Origin: Flavobacteriaceae bacterium | Lineage (GTDB): Bacteria > Bacteroidota > Bacteroidia > Flavobacteriales > Flavobacteriaceae | DNA: 13,933 bases | NCBI GenBank assembly: GCA_020347545.1 | Contig: CP070731.1 | Location: 2,086,845 to 2,100,777 of the forward strand | Reading direction: 5' to 3' | Shown here: positions 6,965 through 13,933 of the stretch, one piece after another | How positions within the stretch are numbered: the first letter of the stretch is position 1 | Layout of the letters: each line of letters starts with the position of its first letter | The notes under the pieces: generated by a model | What the model saw: only the letters and a program-made list of their open reading frames with translations | Databases searched by the model: none | Told to the model about the DNA's origin: nothing | Position numbers and translations under genes: made by a program

Positions 6965-8122
6965 CTAATTCAATTTTCTAAAGGTTTTTAACCATCTTTC
7001 TGGAATTATCTGATTATTCGCTGTTAAATAATCATGATAAGTACATGGTATTAACGTAGATTTATCTGAATTATTATGGCTGTAATGAATCTCCATCCAC
7101 CATCTTTCACTTTTATTACTTTTGTAGAAATTTATAGTCTGGTCTTCAACCAAAACAATGTACTTTTTATAGCTTTCAACTGATTCCAGAGGGTACTCCT
7201 TGATTCTAAGATTTACCCCTTCAACAAAATACCACAACATCTGGGCGACGAGATGAGCGGTATTTTCTCGCTGGTCAAATTTGGGGTTGAATTCGTAAAT
7301 CCCAAAGGATGAAACCTTATTACTTATTCCCGCATACCTGCTTATGGCGCATATCTGATCTCCAAAAAAACCATTGGGAACTGCGTTGTTATTTGCCGGT
7401 GCATCACTGATCCTTACGGCTCCCAGGTCAATACTTACGATATCGGCGTCTCTCAGAACAGGTTCAACCGAAGTAATATCATTTGTTACCTCGCCTAACC
7501 TGTAGGCATCAAAATACAGCTTGTCCATCAGATCTATCTCTTCCTGGGAATTGAAAAATGTCTGAAATCCGATATTGCTGAAATTAAACATGTTGTTTGG
7601 CTTGTCCATTACAATGTAATGAAGGTAATTATGAGCATTGAGCTTAGGATTCATTTCTCCCAGGTCAAACCTGTTGTCCACAGACACAATATTGACCGGT
7701 TTATTCAATCTGTCATAGGCCCTGTAACCTGCATAAGTAACATCCTGGCTCCCACCCATAATCACAGGAATAATTCCTTTCTCAAGTAATTCACCCATTA
7801 TCTCCTGAATGACAAAATAAGTATCTCCAATGTCCTTACCATTCGGAACATTCCCCAGATCAGCGATTTGCATATGCCAGTTCCCGGGAAACATCTGATA
7901 AATGTATTTTCGGATAATCTCCAATCCTTTTCCGGTACCTATATTATCAACGGCACCGCGTCCCTCAGTTATTCCGAGAATGGCAATTTGAATATTTTCC
8001 AAATCAGGCAGTCCTTCCTGTTTAGTGTGAATTTTAATATTATTCCCGAGGGAGAGGTCAGATTGAAGTGCAGTATGGGCAACCGCAATTTCTTCCACGG
8101 GTAAGAGAAGCTCCAGACTCAT
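6965..8122 (-). CDS. Arginase/formimidoylglutamase-fold protein with degenerate metal site
   Basis: A 385-residue cytosolic-looking protein of the ureohydrolase (arginase, agmatinase, formimidoylglutamase) superfamily, probably annotated as formimidoylglutamase by homology. The three metal-binding blocks are recognisable but altered. GGSQD (123-127) replaces GG-x-H, so the first histidine is Q126. SVDNRFD (147-153) stands for DAHxD, with D149 and D153 kept but the histidine replaced by R151. SIDLGAV (230-236) stands for SxDxDxxDP, with D232 kept and the second aspartate replaced by G234. The late conserved block FGIYEFNP...TAHLVAQML (273-296) is intact, so the fold is likely kept. A C-terminal extension (about 315-385, with WWMEIHY and a basic end) goes beyond the usual core. 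It is the gene immediately before gldK, 154 bases away, same strand, with no strong terminator between. Canonical binuclear-manganese hydrolysis seems unlikely; the real function is unknown. Confidence 0.85.
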   Translation of the reverse strand: MSLELLLPVEEIAVAHTALQSDLSLGNNIKIHTKQEGLPDLENIQIAILGITEGRGAVDNIGTGKGLEIIRKYIYQMFPGNWHMQIADLGNVPNGKDIGDTYFVIQEIMGELLEKGIIPVIMGGSQDVTYAGYRAYDRLNKPVNIVSVDNRFDLGEMNPKLNAHNYLHYIVMDKPNNMFNFSNIGFQTFFNSQEEIDLMDKLYFDAYRLGEVTNDITSVEPVLRDADIVSIDLGAVRISDAPANNNAVPNGFFGDQICAISRYAGISNKVSSFGIYEFNPKFDQRENTAHLVAQMLWYFVEGVNLRIKEYPLESVESYKKYIVLVEDQTINFYKSNKSERWWMEIHYSHNNSDKSTLIPCTYHDYLTANNQIIPERWLKTFRKLN

Positions 8123-8190
8123 ATGATATTGTTAAAGATGAAATCGCCGCAATGTAATTAAATTTCCATTTCAATATGATTAGTGTTTAC

Positions 8191-8232
8191 AAAAAATAAA
8201 AAGTCCTTTTAATTTTTCAATCAAAAGGACTT
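8191..8232 (-). terminator. Intrinsic terminator after topA
   Basis: A 10-bp perfect stem (8201-8210 AAGTCCTTTT with 8223-8232) with a 12-base loop, followed on the minus strand by TTTATTTTTTG (8200-8190). It starts 19 bases past the topA stop, so the arginase-fold gene and the gld operon probably have a separate transcript. Confidence 0.85.
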
Positions 8233-8251
8233 CCATTTATGTGCTTGAACT

Positions 8252-10738
8252 CTATTTCTTTTTTGCTGTTCGCTTTTTCCGAACGGTTTTTTTCGGTGCC
8301 TGCTTTTCGATAATGTTCTTAACCTCGTCCAAAGTAAGTGCCTGTGCATCAACCGTCTTTGGTAATTCGATTTTGATCTTACCCTTCAAAATGTTGTGCC
8401 TTCCCCACCTTGCTTTTTCAACTCGGATTCCTTCTTCTTCCCAATTGTGAACTACCTTCTCGATTTCCTTTTGCTTTTTTGCTTCTATAAGCTCAACAAT
8501 ATCGGAATAGGATAAATTGTCAAAATCATATTTCCTGTTCACATTAATAAACATCCCGTTCCATTTTATAAAAGGGCCAAATCTTCCAACTCCTTTTTGA
8601 ACCGGTAAGTTTTCGTATTCCGCGATCGGAGCGTCTGCCCGTCGCTTCTCTTCAATGAGCTCAATGGCTCTGTCAAGTGAAACCGACATTGGATTTTCAT
8701 CCTTTGCCAGCGACACAAATGATTTTCCAAATCTCACATAAGGGCCAAAACGTCCATTGGCAACAACAACTTCTTCTCCTTCATATTCACCCAAAGTCTT
8801 TGGCAATCTGAACAGGTCCATGGCTTCGTCAAAAGTGATATTGCCCAAAGTCTGATCCCCCTGCAAACTTGCAAATTTAGGTTTCTCATCATCCGTAACC
8901 TCACCTATTTGAACCATAGCACCGAATCGACCCAAACGGGCATAAACATTTTTACCCGACTCAGGGTCAATCCCTAAAAGTCTTTCCCCTTTGGCACGAT
9001 CCGCCGTTTCAGATACATGCTCCACTGAGTCATGAAACGTTGTGTAAAAGTCCTTGATCATCTGCGTCCAGTTTTCTTTGCCTTCTGCAATTTCATCAAA
9101 TTCCTTTTCAACATCCGCTGTAAAACTAAGTTCCATGATGGACGAAAAATTCTCCACCAAAAAGTCGTTCACAATTTTACCGATATCAGTCGGGACCATT
9201 TTGCCTTTATCTGCTCCAACCTTTTCCGTCAGGGTCTGGGCACTGATTTCTTCTTTTGAAAGGGTAAGCTCAGTATAGCTTCTGTCTTTCCCTTCTACAG
9301 ATCCTTTTACCACGTATTCTCTTCTTTGAATCGTAGAGATCGTTGGTGCATAGGTTGACGGTCTTCCAATTCCTAGTTCTTCCAGTTTTCTTACAAGTGA
9401 AGCCTCCGTATAACGATACGGTGCTTTCGTATATCTTTCCGTAGCCTTGATATAGGTGTTTTCCAGTGATTCATTCAAGGATAGTTTAGGTAACATGCCT
9501 GCCTGATCCTCCTCCTCAGAGTCATTTCCTTCCAGATACACCTTGAGAAACCCTTCAAAAGTTATCACCTCACCATTTGCGGTAAAAATTCCTTTATTAT
9601 TGTCGTTGGCTATTCGCACATTGGTTCGTTCCAATTGTGCATCGCTCATTTGAGAAGCCAGGGTACGTTTCCAGATCAGTTCATATAATCTTGCCTGATC
9701 ACTTTCCACCTGTACACTTTTTGTGCTCATGTTGGTTGGCCTTATCGCCTCATGAGCCTCCTGTGCCCCTTTAGACTTTGTTGTATAATCCCGAGGATTG
9801 CTAAAAGATGCCCCATAAGATGAAACAATTTCTTTCTGAGCCGCATTCTTAGCGTCATCCGATAAGTTGACGCTATCCGTTCTCATATAGGTAATCAGAC
9901 CTGCTTCATACAATCGCTGCGCCACCACCATCGTCTTGGCTACAGGAAAATACAATTTCCTCGATGCCTCCTGCTGTAAGGTTGAAGTAGTAAACGGAGC
10001 CGCCGGGGATTTCTTTGCCGGCTTTGTTGTCAGGTCTTCAATTGAGAATTCAGCACCTTTACATGATTCTAAAAATGACTCCGCCTCTTCCCTGGTTTTA
10101 AAGTTCTTGGGAAGTTTTGCCTTAAACTTTTTTCCATTCTTATTAATGAATTCTCCAACCACCCGGTAAGATGCTTCGGGAACAAAATCTTCGATTTCTC
10201 TTTCGCGCTCAACAATAAGTCTTACAGCTACCGACTGAACCCTTCCTGCTGACAGGCCTCCTTTCACTTTCTTCCACAATACCGGAGAAAGTTCATATCC
10301 CACCAATCTGTCCAAAACCCTCCTGGCCTGTTGTGCGTTGACCAGATTATAATTGATACTTCTCGGATTCTCGATAGCTTTGAGAATTGCCTTTTTGGTT
10401 ATTTCATGAAATACGATTCTCTTTGTATTCTCGTCCTTTAATTTTAGCTGCTCAAACAAATGCCAGGCAATAGCCTCCCCCTCTCGGTCCTCATCACTGG
10501 CCAACCAGATGGTGTCTGCCTTCTTAGCAAGGGTTTTTAACTTTTTGACTACAGCTTTTTTATCCGTAGAGACCGTGTAATTTGGTTTAAAATCACCATC
10601 AACATTAACCCCAAGCTCCTTGGACGGCAGATCTGCGATATGACCAAAACTCGATTCTACTACAAAATCTTTTCCTAAAAATTTTTCAATGGTTTTGGCT
10701 TTGGCAGGCGACTCTACGATGACTAAATTCTTCGACAT
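8252..10738 (-). CDS. topA: DNA topoisomerase I (type IA)
   Basis: An 828-residue enzyme that relaxes negative supercoils by cutting and passing one DNA strand. The N-terminal Toprim domain begins with MSKNLVIVESPAKAKTIEKF (catalytic E9) and has the acidic triad DEDRE (D82, D84, E86). The catalytic tyrosine is Y284 in GLITYMRTDSVNLS. The C-terminus lacks the four-cysteine zinc ribbons of the E. coli protein. It carries instead repeated modules with GRFG cores (GRFGAMVQIG, GRFGPYVRFG, GRFGPFIKWNG, and a degenerate RWGRHNI), then a lysine/arginine-rich tail, as in many Bacteroidota and Gram-positive enzymes. The frame is open to 10804, adding 22 residues, but that start lies only about 11 bases from the -7 box at 10815-10822 and the extension is unlike the family. 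I therefore chose the ATG at 10738, directly before the conserved VESPAK block. Confidence 0.97.
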   Translation of the reverse strand: MSKNLVIVESPAKAKTIEKFLGKDFVVESSFGHIADLPSKELGVNVDGDFKPNYTVSTDKKAVVKKLKTLAKKADTIWLASDEDREGEAIAWHLFEQLKLKDENTKRIVFHEITKKAILKAIENPRSINYNLVNAQQARRVLDRLVGYELSPVLWKKVKGGLSAGRVQSVAVRLIVEREREIEDFVPEASYRVVGEFINKNGKKFKAKLPKNFKTREEAESFLESCKGAEFSIEDLTTKPAKKSPAAPFTTSTLQQEASRKLYFPVAKTMVVAQRLYEAGLITYMRTDSVNLSDDAKNAAQKEIVSSYGASFSNPRDYTTKSKGAQEAHEAIRPTNMSTKSVQVESDQARLYELIWKRTLASQMSDAQLERTNVRIANDNNKGIFTANGEVITFEGFLKVYLEGNDSEEEDQAGMLPKLSLNESLENTYIKATERYTKAPYRYTEASLVRKLEELGIGRPSTYAPTISTIQRREYVVKGSVEGKDRSYTELTLSKEEISAQTLTEKVGADKGKMVPTDIGKIVNDFLVENFSSIMELSFTADVEKEFDEIAEGKENWTQMIKDFYTTFHDSVEHVSETADRAKGERLLGIDPESGKNVYARLGRFGAMVQIGEVTDDEKPKFASLQGDQTLGNITFDEAMDLFRLPKTLGEYEGEEVVVANGRFGPYVRFGKSFVSLAKDENPMSVSLDRAIELIEEKRRADAPIAEYENLPVQKGVGRFGPFIKWNGMFINVNRKYDFDNLSYSDIVELIEAKKQKEIEKVVHNWEEEGIRVEKARWGRHNILKGKIKIELPKTVDAQALTLDEVKNIIEKQAPKKTVRKKRTAKKK

Positions 10739-10773
10739 TCTTATCATTTTTATGATGGTTTCAGCATAAATAT

Positions 10774-10789
10774 GAGGTAATATTACCTC
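10774..10789. promoter_or_regulatory. 16-bp perfect palindrome in the topA leader
   Basis: GAGGTAATATTACCTC is a perfect inverted repeat without spacer. It lies between the topA -7 box (10815-10822) and the topA start (10738), so in the transcribed leader, about 25 bases downstream of the -7 box. The size and symmetry would suit a dimeric repressor operator; as RNA, a stem with a very small loop is also possible. Function is inferred. Confidence 0.45.
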
Positions 10790-10814
10790 TTCTGAACACC
10801 CCATTTCGAGATTG

Positions 10815-10822
10815 CAAAAGTA
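10815..10822 (-). promoter_or_regulatory. Candidate -7 box for topA
   Basis: TACTTTTG on the minus strand (10822-10815) fits TAnnTTTG. A start of transcription near 10807 gives a leader of roughly 70 bases to the ATG at 10738. The -33 element is weak (a TCTG 17 bases upstream). Confidence 0.5.
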
Positions 10823-10939
10823 TATAGAAAATTTTAAATCAGAATTTTTCTGCGTAAAAAACAGGTTTTCAGTGTGTTTTTTTAATTCTATCAGATCGTA
10901 TTTTTTCTGTCAAAATGTCATAAAAACAAAAATTGATTG

Positions 10940-10947
10940 TATCTTTG
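10940..10947 (+). promoter_or_regulatory. Candidate -7 box for miaB
   Basis: TATCTTTG fits the Bacteroidota -7 consensus and lies 15 bases before the ATG at 10963. I see no clear -33 box. It decides the miaB start, because an in-frame TTG at 10933 lies upstream of this box and would not be transcribed. Confidence 0.5.
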
Positions 10948-10962
10948 CCAACCCCAAAAAAA

Positions 10963-12405
10963 ATGAAAATGGCAAGTGAAAACATCATAGAGGAAAAAAA
11001 GCAGGGACAGGCGCTGGTAACTGAAAATAAGGAGGGTAATAAGAAGAAACTCTTTATTGAAAGTTATGGGTGTCAAATGAATTTGAATGACAGTGAGATT
11101 GTTGCTTCCATACTTGCCGAAGAAGGTTTCAACACCACTCCGTTGCTGGAAGAAGCCGATCTTGTTTTGGTGAATACCTGCTCAATAAGAGAAAAAGCAG
11201 AACAGACCATTCGCAAAAGGCTTCAAAAATACAATCGTGTGAGGCGTATTAATCCCGACATGAAAATTGGAGTGCTGGGCTGCATGGCAGAAAGGCTTAA
11301 GACCAAATTTTTGGAGGAAGAAAAAATGGTTGATCTGGTCGTTGGGCCGGACGCGTACAGAGACCTTCCTAACCTTGTTAAAGAAATAGAAAGTGGCAAA
11401 GATGCCATCAATGTTATTTTATCCAAAGAGGAAACCTATGGGGACGTAACCCCGGTAAGATTGAATTCCAACGGAGTTTCGGCTTTTATTTCCATTACAA
11501 GAGGTTGCGACAATATGTGTACCTTTTGTGTGGTACCTTTTACCAGAGGCAGGGAAAGAAGCAGGGACCCGAAGAGTATCTTAAAGGAGGCTTGTGATCT
11601 GTGGGATAAAGGATATAAGGAAATTACCTTATTGGGTCAAAACGTTGATTCTTACCTTTGGTACGGAGGTGGTTTGAAAAAAGATTTTAAAAAGGCCTCG
11701 GAAATCGCTCAGGCAACTGCCATTGATTTTGCCAAACTTCTTGAAATGGTGGCCTTGGAGGTCCCGCAGATGAGAATTCGATTTGCTACCTCAAATCCTC
11801 AGGATATGAGTATTGATGTGCTGCACAGCATGGCCAAATACGATAATATCTGCAAATACATTCATTTACCGGTTCAAACAGGAAGTACAAGGATGCTTGA
11901 AAGAATGAACCGACAACATACCAGGGAGGAGTATATGGAACTGATAGACAACATCAATCGAATTATACCTGATTGTGCGATCTCCCAGGACATGATCACC
12001 GGTTTTTGCGGGGAAACAGAAGAGGATCATCAGGATACGCTTTCCCTGATGGAATATGTCAAATATGATTTTGGATTTATGTTTGCCTATTCTGAGCGCC
12101 CGGGAACTCCTGCCGCAAAAAAAATGGAAGACGATGTACCCATGGAGGTTAAGAAAAGGCGATTATCTGAAATCATCAACCTACAGCAAAAACACGGTCT
12201 TTACAGGATGCAGCAATTTGTGGGGAAAACTGTGGAAATTTTGATCGAAGGAGATTCGAAAAAATCTTCTGAGCACTGGATGGGAAGAAATACACAAAAT
12301 GCAGTTGCAGTATTTCCGAAGGGGGAAGAAAAAATTGGAGACCTGGTCATGGTAAAGATAGATGACTGTACCTCTGCGACTTTGATCGGAACAAGGGTAT
12401 CTTAA
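10963..12405 (+). CDS. miaB: tRNA-2-methylthio-N6-isopentenyladenosine synthase (MiaB)
   Basis: A 480-residue radical-SAM methylthiotransferase that adds the 2-methylthio group to isopentenyl-A37 of tRNAs. Its N-terminal UPF0004 domain holds the three cysteines of the auxiliary iron-sulfur cluster (C37 in SYGCQMN, C73 in NTCSIRE, C107 in LGCMAE). The radical-SAM motif CDNMCTFC gives C182, C186 and C189. A TRAM RNA-binding domain closes the protein (about 415-480, from FVGKTVEIL). MiaB is preferred over RimO or MtaB because of the ESYGCQMN, VVPFTRGRERSR and GQNVDSY signatures. The frame is open to a TTG at 10933, but the -7 box lies inside that extension; ATG 10963 or 10969 are the realistic starts. 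It is divergent from topA and 59 bases upstream of the sigma-54 activator gene, probably in one operon with it. Confidence 0.97.
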   Translation: MKMASENIIEEKKQGQALVTENKEGNKKKLFIESYGCQMNLNDSEIVASILAEEGFNTTPLLEEADLVLVNTCSIREKAEQTIRKRLQKYNRVRRINPDMKIGVLGCMAERLKTKFLEEEKMVDLVVGPDAYRDLPNLVKEIESGKDAINVILSKEETYGDVTPVRLNSNGVSAFISITRGCDNMCTFCVVPFTRGRERSRDPKSILKEACDLWDKGYKEITLLGQNVDSYLWYGGGLKKDFKKASEIAQATAIDFAKLLEMVALEVPQMRIRFATSNPQDMSIDVLHSMAKYDNICKYIHLPVQTGSTRMLERMNRQHTREEYMELIDNINRIIPDCAISQDMITGFCGETEEDHQDTLSLMEYVKYDFGFMFAYSERPGTPAAKKMEDDVPMEVKKRRLSEIINLQQKHGLYRMQQFVGKTVEILIEGDSKKSSEHWMGRNTQNAVAVFPKGEEKIGDLVMVKIDDCTSATLIGTRVS

Positions 12406-12464
12406 GAAATAACTGGCTATCCGTGGTTATAAACACTTTGGGATACGCCGTAAAATAGAATGTT

Positions 12465-13703
12465 ATGGATTCATTACAAAGTATTAAACAACGTTTTGGA
12501 ATCATTGGCAATAACAACCAGTTAAACCTGGCCCTGCAAAAGGCAATGCGCGTGGCACCGACTGACATCTCCGTTCTGGTAACAGGAGAAAGCGGGGTAG
12601 GTAAAGAAGTCATTCCCAAAATTATTCACAACCTCTCCCATAGAAAACACTCCAAATATATTGCTGTAAACTGTGGTGCCATACCCGAAGGAACTATTGA
12701 CAGTGAGTTATTTGGCCATGAAAAAGGATCCTTCACCGGAGCTTCTCAAACCAGAAGCGGGTATTTTGAGGTAGCAGATGGAGGAACTATTTTCCTTGAT
12801 GAAGTTGGTGAACTTCCCCTGACGACTCAGGTTAGGTTGCTAAGGGTCCTTGAAAACGGAGAATTTCTTAAGGTGGGTTCTTCAAAAGTACAGAAAACGG
12901 ATGTCAGAATCGTGGCCGCTACTAATTTGGATATGTCTGAAGCCATTCAAAAAGGGAAATTCAGAGAGGATTTGTACTACCGTCTCAGTACCGTGGAAAT
13001 TTTTCTTCCTCCTCTCCGAAACAGGCCGGATGATATTCACCTTTTGTTTAGAAAATTTGCTTCGGACTTTGCTCAGAAATACAATATGCCCACCATAAGG
13101 CTGGATGAAGAGGCGATCGAAGTTCTTGTTTCCAACCAATGGAAGGGAAATATCAGGCAACTAAGAAACCTTACGGAACAAATATCTGTGATTGAACAAA
13201 ACAGAAACATTACAGCTCCGATCTTACGATCCTATCTTCCAGATTATAACCAAAATCTTCCTGCGCTTGTATCAGAGAGCAAGCGGGAAAGTGATTTTGC
13301 CAACGAAAGAGAAATTCTTTATAAGATTCTTTTCGATATGAGAAATGATATAACGGATCTCAAAAAGCTGACGAAGGAATTATTAAATGAAGATTCAGCG
13401 CAATCAGAAAAAAGTACTCAGGTCCTCATTGACAAAATTTACGGAAAAAGCGCTTCTGAAGAAGACGCACCAACACTGGAGATTATTTCCAATGAAAAAA
13501 GAGATTCCTTCGAGCCGAATCCTGAAATAGTGTCTTTTGATGATGCAGAAACCGTTGAGGAAACATTATCTCTCCAGGAAAAGGAAGTAGAAATGATCAA
13601 ACAGGCCCTCGAGAGAAATAAAGGAAAAAGAAAGTTAGCGGCAAAAGAATTAGGGATTTCAGAAAGAACACTTTACAGAAAAATAAACCAATATAATTTG
13701 TGA
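12465..13703 (+). CDS. Sigma-54-dependent transcriptional activator without sensor domain
   Basis: A 412-residue AAA+ enhancer-binding protein that would use ATP to open promoters bound by sigma-54 RNA polymerase. The AAA+ domain starts almost at the N-terminus (FGIIGNN, from about residue 11). It contains Walker A GESGVGKE (41-48), the sigma-54-contacting loop GSFTGA (88-93, a GAFTGA variant keeping the key phenylalanine), Walker B GGTIFLDE (106-113), arginine-finger candidates R167 and R173 and the sensor-2 block GNIRQLRN (228-235). The C-terminus (about 372-412, ending RTLYRKINQYNL) is a Fis-type helix-turn-helix. No receiver, GAF or PAS domain precedes the ATPase. Between the ATPase and the DNA-binding domain is an unusual linker of about 110 residues (260-370), first helical and then acidic and low in complexity. 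It follows miaB by 59 bases and precedes lptE. Its targets cannot be read from the sequence. Confidence 0.93.
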   Translation: MDSLQSIKQRFGIIGNNNQLNLALQKAMRVAPTDISVLVTGESGVGKEVIPKIIHNLSHRKHSKYIAVNCGAIPEGTIDSELFGHEKGSFTGASQTRSGYFEVADGGTIFLDEVGELPLTTQVRLLRVLENGEFLKVGSSKVQKTDVRIVAATNLDMSEAIQKGKFREDLYYRLSTVEIFLPPLRNRPDDIHLLFRKFASDFAQKYNMPTIRLDEEAIEVLVSNQWKGNIRQLRNLTEQISVIEQNRNITAPILRSYLPDYNQNLPALVSESKRESDFANEREILYKILFDMRNDITDLKKLTKELLNEDSAQSEKSTQVLIDKIYGKSASEEDAPTLEIISNEKRDSFEPNPEIVSFDDAETVEETLSLQEKEVEMIKQALERNKGKRKLAAKELGISERTLYRKINQYNL

Positions 13704-13728
13704 TTTCGATGCTTAAATTGTTTATTTG
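13697..13728 (+). promoter_or_regulatory. Possible promoter for lptE
   Basis: TTTG (13697-13700) and TTTATTTG (13721-13728) are separated by 20 bases, matching the Bacteroidota -33 element exactly and the -7 element in 5 of its 6 fixed positions. The -33 part overlaps the last codons of the activator gene. The lptE start is 58 bases downstream of the -7 box. This is a weak, sequence-only prediction. Confidence 0.35.
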
Positions 13729-13783
13729 CCTTACAGGCGGCTTTTATAATTACAAGTCCCGGCATGGGAACACAGTCATTTAG
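13709..13783 (+). CDS. Possible 24-codon small ORF between activator and lptE
   Basis: ATG at 13709 opens a 24-residue frame (MLKLFICLTGGFYNYKSRHG, then NTVI) ending with TAG at 13781-13783. It starts five bases after the activator stop and ends three bases before the lptE ATG, so it fills the gap. It has no recognisable motif and no clear ribosome-binding site. It could be a chance frame, a leader peptide or translational-coupling filler. Confidence 0.2.
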   Translation: MLKLFICLTGGFYNYKSRHGNTVI

Positions 13784-13786
13784 ATC

Positions 13787-13933
13787 ATGAAAAAAATTCT
13801 ACCGGTTTTCACCTTTATCTTTTTGTTTATACCACTGGCTTGCGGAAGCTATTCATTTACCGGGGGAAGTACAGGGGATGCGGAAACGATACAAATTGAT
13901 TATTTCCCCAATACGGCTGTTTTGGTTGAACCT
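13787..13933 (+). CDS. lptE: LptE-like LPS assembly lipoprotein, N-terminal part (cut by window edge)
   Basis: The first 49 residues of an outer-membrane lipoprotein. MKKILPVFTFIFLFIPLAC is a signal peptide with a lipobox ending at C19. The following CGSYSFTGGSTG and the run IQIDYFPNTAVLVEP match what I remember of flavobacterial LptE proteins, where YSFTG follows the lipidated cysteine and a YFPN-A-LVEP segment follows shortly after. LptE plugs the LptD barrel that places lipopolysaccharide in the outer leaflet. The gene follows the sigma-54 activator on the same strand, an order I recall from flavobacterial genomes. The C-terminal two thirds are outside the window, so the call rests on the lipoprotein start, this short motif and context. 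Confidence 0.8.
   Translation, partial: MKKILPVFTFIFLFIPLACGSYSFTGGSTGDAETIQIDYFPNTAVLVEP

Noticed and set aside
10739..10804. 22-residue N-terminal extension of TopA starting at 10804.
   Set aside because: It begins almost at the predicted transcription start, contains the leader palindrome, and precedes the standard family start MSKNLVIVESPAK.
10933..10962. 10-residue N-terminal extension of MiaB from a TTG at 10933.
   Set aside because: The -7 promoter box lies inside it, so it would not be in the mRNA; an ATG follows at a suitable distance.

Overview
The window looks like a chromosomal, housekeeping-type segment from a member of the Bacteroidota, most likely the family Flavobacteriaceae. 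The evidence is a complete gldK-gldL-gldM-gldN set (core of the type IX secretion / gliding machinery, known only from this phylum), several TAnnTTTG-type -7 promoter boxes, weak or absent Shine-Dalgarno sequences, moderate-to-low GC, and a miaB / sigma-54 activator / lptE neighbourhood that I recall from flavobacteria. I see no mobile element, tRNA, rRNA, CRISPR array or phage gene, and no stretch over 300 bases without a gene.

Layout. 1-575 (minus) is the N-terminal third of an ABC-F ATPase cut by the window edge. It is divergent from a small DUF983 membrane protein (632-1006, plus); their two -7 boxes abut back to back at 595-610. DUF983 converges on an FAD-dependent DAO-family oxidoreductase (1020-2075, minus, TTG start). 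A strong intrinsic terminator (2162-2189) separates that gene from the gld operon, which reads on the minus strand in the order gldK (6810-5407), gldL (5346-4720), gldM (4666-3122), gldN (3108-2212). Directly upstream of gldK on the same strand is an arginase/formimidoylglutamase-fold protein (8122-6965) that has lost most manganese-binding residues. A terminator (8191-8232) isolates this group from topA (10738-8252). topA is divergent from miaB (10963-12405, plus), which is followed by a sigma-54-type AAA+ activator (12465-13703) and the start of an lptE-like lipoprotein gene (13787 to the edge).

How the genes fit together. GldL and GldM form the inner-membrane proton-driven motor, and GldM crosses the periplasm to a ring made of the lipoprotein GldK and the soluble GldN under the outer membrane. 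Together they power protein export (and gliding, where present) by the type IX system. lptE, at the right edge, serves outer-membrane LPS assembly. TopA, MiaB and ABC-F are information-processing genes. The most unusual item is the degenerate ureohydrolase next to gldK; it looks like a retained protein with a role other than canonical binuclear-manganese hydrolysis. Secondary items are a 16-bp perfect palindrome in the topA leader, the abutting divergent promoters, and a 24-codon ORF that exactly fills the gap before lptE.
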